DNA from: Bacteroidales bacterium | GTDB lineage: Bacteria > Bacteroidota > Bacteroidia > Bacteroidales > ML635J-15 | DNA: 13,720 bases | NCBI GenBank assembly: GCA_028697515.1 | Contig: JAQVEY010000020.1 | Coordinates: 1 to 13,720, forward strand | Reading direction: 5' to 3' | Shown here: piece after piece, positions 8,318 through 13,720 of the stretch | How the letters are laid out: the number at the start of each line of letters is the position of its first letter | How positions within the stretch are numbered: position 1 is the first letter of the stretch | The notes under the pieces: generated by a model | What the model was told of the DNA's origin: nothing | Database searches by the model: none | What the model saw: only the letters and a program-made list of their open reading frames with translations | Position numbers and translations under genes: made by a program

Positions 8318-8590
8318 TTAATTTTTATTTTGATTTCTTTGATCAAGATGTTTTTGATAACGATTACGAAATTTATCAACACGACCAGCTGTATCAACAA
8401 GTTTCATCTTGCCAGTATAGAAAGGATGAGATGTATTTGAAATCTCCAATTTATAAAGAGGATATTCTGTGCCATCTATTTCGATAGTTTCTTTTGTATT
8501 TGCAGCAGACTTAGTAATAAATACATGTTCGTTTGACATGTCTTTAAAAGCCACCAAACGATAATTTTCAGGATGTATACCTTTTTTCAT
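8318..8590 (-). CDS. rpmE2: 50S ribosomal protein L31, type B
   Basis: Small protein of the large ribosomal subunit at the central protuberance, forming part of a bridge to the 30S head. The product starts MKKGIHPENYR and carries IEIDGTEYPLYKLEISNTSH, HPFYTGK and DTAGRVDKFRNRY, all typical of type B L31. It has no cysteines, so it is the zinc-independent form, which in many bacteria is favoured when zinc is scarce; no Zur-like site was recognised here. The start at 8590 (90 residues) is preferred over the in-frame ATG at 8620 because family members begin MKKGIHPE and because the upstream ATG overlaps the promoter -7 box. The C-terminus has a short polar tail (HLDQRNQNKN) beyond the usual end. 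Its own promoter and terminator make it a single-gene unit. Confidence 0.96.
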   Translation of the reverse strand: MKKGIHPENYRLVAFKDMSNEHVFITKSAANTKETIEIDGTEYPLYKLEISNTSHPFYTGKMKLVDTAGRVDKFRNRYQKHLDQRNQNKN

Positions 8591-8617
8591 TTCAATTAAA
8601 CTTTTTAATTTGGGCTG

Positions 8618-8648
8618 CAAAGATAATCATGGAATTCTAATTTTCAAA
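8618..8648 (-). promoter_or_regulatory. Strong Bacteroidota-type promoter of rpmE2
   Basis: Minus-strand TTTG (8648-8645), a 19-base spacer and TATCTTTG (8625-8618) match the TTTG / TAnnTTTG consensus at every fixed position with the preferred spacing. Transcription would start near 8612, leaving a leader of some 20 bases before the ATG at 8590. It is the best promoter in the window and rules out the longer L31 start at 8620. Confidence 0.78.
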
Positions 8649-8693
8649 ATAAAAACAAAATATTTTTAAATATAATTCGAATAGCTTCATATC

Positions 8694-11153
8694 TTACAGT
8701 CCTTCTTCTTCTCCATAATCTTCTTTTGTGTCTAGGCCTTTTTCTTTTCGGGTTTTGAAATCATTTATTTTGTAGGTAACCGAAATTGATATTATAGGCA
8801 ATCTTGGTTGTCGTAAAGTATATAAATAATAACTTTCAGTTTCGTGAATATGTTCATGTTTCATTGTTAAAAAAGCGTTTCTAACATTAAGACTTATTGA
8901 AAGTTTTCTGTCCAACAAGTCCTGTCTTATGCCAATACTTCCAACAAAATTTCCTGATTGTGTTCCTTGTGCACTGATTGATGGTCCACGATAAAATGCT
9001 CCTAACTGAATACTTGTACCTGATTTTTTTAATCTAAAAGTATTATTAAGTCTTGCGTTCCACGAAAAAGTGCTTCCTGAATTGTAATTAGTAGAAGTCA
9101 ATTCGTAATAATAACCAGTACCACTTATATTTAAATTGTACCATTTTGTCAGGTTTAAGTTAGCCATGATTTCACTCCCTATAGACAAATCCTCGCCTGT
9201 ATTATCAAATGTTGTTATAAAAATACTTGGGTCATCTGGACTGATTAACATAATATGGTCAATTTTATTATAGGTTTGTCTTAAGTATGCCTCAAGGGAA
9301 ATAAAATTAGCTCCAAATTTCTTTTGCATGCTTAAATCATATGAATTTGTATATTCTGGAAGTAAGTTAGGATTTCCTTGTCTTATATTGTTGGGATCAA
9401 CAACCTCGACAAAAGGGTCAAGATACCAACCACGAGGTCTTTCTAGTCTGCGGCTGTAACTGGCAAGTAGCTGCATGTCGGCAGGTAACTGATATGAAAT
9501 ATGTAATGACGGGAAGAAGTCAAACTTATTATACTCCCATTTTTGGTCACTTGTTGTTTGATGGAAAAGTCTGTCGGTGTACTCTGTTCTTAATCCAACC
9601 TGATAACCAAACTTATTCCAGTAATTTGCAAAAAGCAAATATCCTGATTGAATATTCATTGAGAATAAATAAGGATTAATACGTGTGGAATCGTCTGTCC
9701 AGATTTCTGATATTAGGGTCTGATATCTGTAATCATTATCATTTATTGAATATTTAATTTGATAGCCTGCTTCAATTTTTCCTTTGGTGAAAATAGGTAA
9801 AACATAATCGATTTTTCCCGTCATTGTGCTTCCAGAACCTTTTTCAATTGTTCTATATTTTGACAATACATCACCTACAGAATCTCTCATATAATTTGAC
9901 TCTATTTCGTCATAGATGTTTTCTTCGTTGTCAAAGTCATCTGCAAAACTTCCATAAACTTGCAATTCATGACCTTCTTTTTCAAACTTTTTCATATAAT
10001 TTAAGTCTCCTGAAAAATATCCACGATTTGCACTCATTCTGCTTCGTGTCCAATAGTAGTAAAAGTCATCATAAATACCCGAATAATCATAATAGCTACC
10101 AGCCCAAGTTTCGGAACCCATACCGTGTCCTCTTAAACCATACTTTCCCGAGAAAGTTAGGATTTCCTTATCATTTATATAATAATCTAGTCCCAATCTA
10201 AAACTACCTGATTTAAAATTTCTATAACTAGAAGAATATGTATTTAAAAGATATGTAGAATCATCAGCAAAATAGCTTTCTCTCAAAGATTTGCCATCTC
10301 CTTGAAATTTTCTATCAGAATAATCGCCACCAACAAAAAAGTTAATTCTTTCAGTTCTTAAATTAAAAAGCAGATCTCCTCCAAATGTATTAAATGTCCC
10401 ATAATTTGCAGAAACCTGACCATTATAACCTTTCCTTTTTTCTTTTTTCAAATTTATATTTATAATACCTCCAACGCCATCCGAGTCGTATTTGGCAGAA
10501 GGATTTGTAATAATTTCTATTGTTTCGATTGTGCTGGCAGGTATTTGTTGTAAAGCTTCGCTTCCTTGGATAGGATAAGGGCGACCATCAACAAGTACAA
10601 GAAAACTCTCTGTTCCACGTAAGGATACATTTCCATCAATATCTGTTGAAATTGAAGGAACGTTTTCGAGAGCTTCCACTGCAGTTGCTCCCGAAGACAT
10701 AATGTCTTGATTTACATTTATGACTTTTCTATCTAGTTTGTAATCAACTTGATTAATATCTGCCTCAATACTTACTTCTGAAAGCATTTCTGCATTAATA
10801 ACCAAAAATATTTTTCCAAGATTTATATTTTTATTGTCAGGTTTTATCGCTATTTGCGGAATAATATGTTTTCCATAACCGATAAAAACTATTTCGATGA
10901 AAAACTTACCATATTTTATTTGATCTATATTAAAATAGCCATTTTTATCAGTTATACCTCCTGTAACAATACTTGAATCTCTTAAACTGTAAATAACAAT
11001 GTTCGCGAATTCGATTGGTTTTCCACTTTCTTTTTCAAAAACATACCCACTTAATGTCCCATCTGCCGGCATGTCACTGCCTTTGTTTTCATGTTGTGCC
11101 GTAATATTATTAACAAAAAACAGCACACAAAAAACTATTAGTAAATATTTCAT
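8694..11153 (-). CDS. TonB-dependent outer membrane receptor with CarboxypepD-regulatory-like domain
   Basis: Outer-membrane active transporter or receptor powered by TonB-ExbBD; the substrate is unknown. Starting at 11153 gives 819 residues and a clean signal peptide (MKYLLIVF, hydrophobic core, cleavage after TAQ at about 20). Starting 12 codons upstream at 11189 would only add a less typical hydrophobic leader. After the signal comes a carboxypeptidase-regulatory-like beta-sandwich (about 33-118: LSGYVFEKESGKPIEFANI, TDKNGYFNIDQI). A TonB plug follows (about 140-235: VEALENVPSIS, DGNVSLRGTESFLVLVDGRP, IETIEIITNPSAKYD, GVGGIININLKK), then a barrel with many alternating aromatic strands to about 805. 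A charged tail (KEDYGEEEGL) follows the last strand, so the usual terminal aromatic residue is not at the very end. There is no SusD-like partner beside it, so polysaccharide-locus membership is not supported. It begins 56 bases after atpC with no clear terminator or promoter between, so read-through from atpDC is possible. Confidence 0.92.
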   Translation of the reverse strand: MKYLLIVFCVLFFVNNITAQHENKGSDMPADGTLSGYVFEKESGKPIEFANIVIYSLRDSSIVTGGITDKNGYFNIDQIKYGKFFIEIVFIGYGKHIIPQIAIKPDNKNINLGKIFLVINAEMLSEVSIEADINQVDYKLDRKVINVNQDIMSSGATAVEALENVPSISTDIDGNVSLRGTESFLVLVDGRPYPIQGSEALQQIPASTIETIEIITNPSAKYDSDGVGGIININLKKEKRKGYNGQVSANYGTFNTFGGDLLFNLRTERINFFVGGDYSDRKFQGDGKSLRESYFADDSTYLLNTYSSSYRNFKSGSFRLGLDYYINDKEILTFSGKYGLRGHGMGSETWAGSYYDYSGIYDDFYYYWTRSRMSANRGYFSGDLNYMKKFEKEGHELQVYGSFADDFDNEENIYDEIESNYMRDSVGDVLSKYRTIEKGSGSTMTGKIDYVLPIFTKGKIEAGYQIKYSINDNDYRYQTLISEIWTDDSTRINPYLFSMNIQSGYLLFANYWNKFGYQVGLRTEYTDRLFHQTTSDQKWEYNKFDFFPSLHISYQLPADMQLLASYSRRLERPRGWYLDPFVEVVDPNNIRQGNPNLLPEYTNSYDLSMQKKFGANFISLEAYLRQTYNKIDHIMLISPDDPSIFITTFDNTGEDLSIGSEIMANLNLTKWYNLNISGTGYYYELTSTNYNSGSTFSWNARLNNTFRLKKSGTSIQLGAFYRGPSISAQGTQSGNFVGSIGIRQDLLDRKLSISLNVRNAFLTMKHEHIHETESYYLYTLRQPRLPIISISVTYKINDFKTRKEKGLDTKEDYGEEEGL

Positions 11154-11209
11154 ATATAAAATTTTCAGGTAGTAAGACAAAAAAATCACGAAAAGGTTTA
11201 AATAAAGTC

Positions 11210-11446
11210 TTATTCCACTAAAATAACGATTTTATTTTTTTTGCATTCAACCAAGCCGCTATTGATTTCAAAAGTTAATTCTACACCATCAGGTTTTCGT
11301 ATAATGATTACTCCTTTATCAAGTGTAGAAACAATAGGTGCGTGATTATTTAGTATTTGGAACGATCCCATTGAGCCGGGAACCCTAACCATAGTAGTGT
11401 CTCCGGCAAACAATTTCTTTTCTGGAGTGATTATTTCAACTATCAT
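11210..11446 (-). CDS. atpC: F1Fo ATP synthase epsilon subunit (short form)
   Basis: Central-stalk subunit of F1 that sits on the gamma subunit. The 78 residues cover only the N-terminal beta-sandwich: MIVEIITPEKKLFAGDTTMV, GSMGSFQILNNHAPIVSTL and a closing EINSGLVECKKNKIVILVE. The C-terminal helical hairpin of the roughly 130-140-residue E. coli/Bacillus forms, which can inhibit ATP hydrolysis, is absent. The stop falls at the natural domain end with no decayed remnant, so this is a genuine short form as seen in other Bacteroidota rather than a truncation. It starts two bases after the atpD stop, hence is translated from the same message. Confidence 0.95.
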   Translation of the reverse strand: MIVEIITPEKKLFAGDTTMVRVPGSMGSFQILNNHAPIVSTLDKGVIIIRKPDGVELTFEINSGLVECKKNKIVILVE

Positions 11447-11448
11447 AA

Positions 11449-12960
<1,512 letters not shown>

Positions 12961-12983
12961 TTAATGATATTTTATTTTGCTAA

Positions 12984-13014
12984 CAAAATTATAAATTTAA
13001 TTGGAAAATAAAAA
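12984..13014 (-). promoter_or_regulatory. Putative promoter of atpD-atpC
   Basis: Minus-strand TAATTTTG (12991-12984) matches TAnnTTTG exactly. Nineteen bases upstream lies TTTT (13014-13011), one base off the TTTG -33 box. Transcription would start some 20 bases before the ATG at 12957. The surrounding 90 bases are extremely AT-rich, which raises the chance of a random match. Confidence 0.45.
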
Positions 13015-13046
13015 AAACATTAAGCTATTTCTCAATATTTTTTAAA

Positions 13047-13720
13047 TTAAAATACTCTGTATATCATTGATTTATAAAAATCTTCTAAAACCTTCTTTCT
13101 GTCAGCACTAACATTAACTGAATTTAAACTCTTTTCTGCCTTCGAAAAATAGTGATTTATTAGATTTTTAGAGATATCTGCAATTCCTAGTTTGTTATAA
13201 ATATCACGAATGGCTGAAATTTTTTCTTCCTTATTAAATTTCTCAAGTTTTAACCAGTAAGATAATGAGTTAATGAGTTCATCATTTGCAAGTTCAAGAG
13301 CTTTAATTAGCAAGAAAGTTTTTTTGTTTGCTACAATATCTCCCCCTATAGGCTTACCAAATTTTTCTATATCTCCGTATGTATCTAGATAGTCATCTTG
13401 TAATTGAAATGCCAATCCAAGATTCTTCCCAAATTCATATATTTTATCTTGATCTTCTTTTGATGCATTTGCTGTTACAGCTCCTATAACAAGGCTCCCG
13501 GCAATAAGAACTGCTGTTTTAAGCTCAATCATTTTTAGATATTGTTCTACTGAAACATTATCTGTTTTTTCAAAATCCATATCATATTGCTGGCCTTCAC
13601 AAATTTTTAGTGCAGTGTCAGAAAAAACATTAAGGATTTCTTTAAGATTTTTTGATTCGGAAATATATTTATAAGCAATTACAGACATTGCGTCTCCAGA
13701 TAAAAGTGCAATATTTTCGT
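13047..13720 (-). CDS. Polyprenyl synthetase family protein (trans-isoprenyl diphosphate synthase), 5' end cut by window
   Basis: Enzyme of the FPP/GGPP synthase family, condensing isopentenyl diphosphate onto an allylic diphosphate to build chains for quinones, carotenoids or undecaprenyl carriers. About 224 codons are visible. The ATG at 13688 is internal: the frame stays open to the edge and reads ENIALLSGDAM before it, the conserved lead into the second half of the fold. Numbering from that Met, visible motifs are GQQYDMDFE (32-40), the Lys57 of MIELKTAVL (53-61), and the second aspartate-rich motif QLQDDYLDTYGD (96-107; Asp98, 99 and 102 bind magnesium), followed by KPIGGDIVANKKT (112-124). 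The first DDxxD motif and about 100 residues lie beyond the edge. Chain length is set by residues before that motif, so the product cannot be predicted here. atpD follows after about 90 bases. Confidence 0.93.
   Translation of the reverse strand, partial: ENIALLSGDAMSVIAYKYISESKNLKEILNVFSDTALKICEGQQYDMDFEKTDNVSVEQYLKMIELKTAVLIAGSLVIGAVTANASKEDQDKIYEFGKNLGLAFQLQDDYLDTYGDIEKFGKPIGGDIVANKKTFLLIKALELANDELINSLSYWLKLEKFNKEEKISAIRDIYNKLGIADISKNLINHYFSKAEKSLNSVNVSADRKKVLEDFYKSMIYRVF

Noticed and set aside
8591..8620. Longer L31 start giving MQPKLKSLIE before MKKGIHPE
   Set aside because: The upstream ATG overlaps the -7 promoter box and the family begins at MKKG.
11154..11189. TonB receptor start 12 codons upstream
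   Set aside because: The second Met begins a standard signal peptide with a basic residue then a hydrophobic core. The longer form adds residues not typical of these receptors.
13047..13688. Polyprenyl synthetase as a complete 213-residue gene starting at 13688
   Set aside because: The frame continues to the window edge with conserved residues (ENIALLSGDAM) and the first DDxxD motif is missing, so the Met is internal and the gene is partial.

Overview
The window is AT-rich and every supported gene lies on the minus strand, so it is read from high to low coordinates. It looks like a chromosomal segment from a member of the Bacteroidota. Four things point that way: an outer-membrane beta-barrel TonB receptor with an N-terminal carboxypeptidase-regulatory-like domain, the GlmU-like protein type found in this phylum, a very short AtpC made only of the beta-sandwich domain, and promoters of the TTTG / TAnnTTTG type in place of -35/-10 boxes and Shine-Dalgarno sites. 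I cannot name genus or species.

Layout in transcription order: a polyprenyl diphosphate synthase cut by the right edge (13720 to 13047); atpD and atpC, two bases apart (12957 to 11210); an outer-membrane TonB-dependent receptor (11153 to 8694); ribosomal protein L31 type B (8590 to 8318) with a strong promoter and a strong intrinsic terminator; a GlmU-like sugar nucleotidyltransferase/acyltransferase (8242 to 7079), followed by a second terminator-like hairpin; the ATP-dependent protease Lon (6984 to 4534); a U32-family Fe-S protein of the TrhP tRNA-hydroxylation type (4412 to 3135); a 531-base gene-free stretch holding a long imperfect inverted repeat and a perfect small hairpin; and a large McrB-like AAA+ ATPase with two PUA/EVE-type reader modules, which runs off the left edge (2603 to <1).

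Most of the window is housekeeping: isoprenoid chain synthesis, ATP synthesis, translation, envelope sugar-nucleotide supply, protein quality control and tRNA modification. Hairpins and promoters suggest mostly short transcription units, with atpD-atpC (perhaps including the TonB receptor) the clearest operon. The accessory part is the left 3 kb. There the McrB-like gene is probably the motor subunit of a modification-dependent (type IV) restriction system, with any McrC nuclease expected beyond the left edge. It sits next to a more GC-rich inverted repeat that resembles a dispersed non-coding element. I saw no tRNA, rRNA, CRISPR array, transposase or integrase. Apart from that left region I found no convincing new system.
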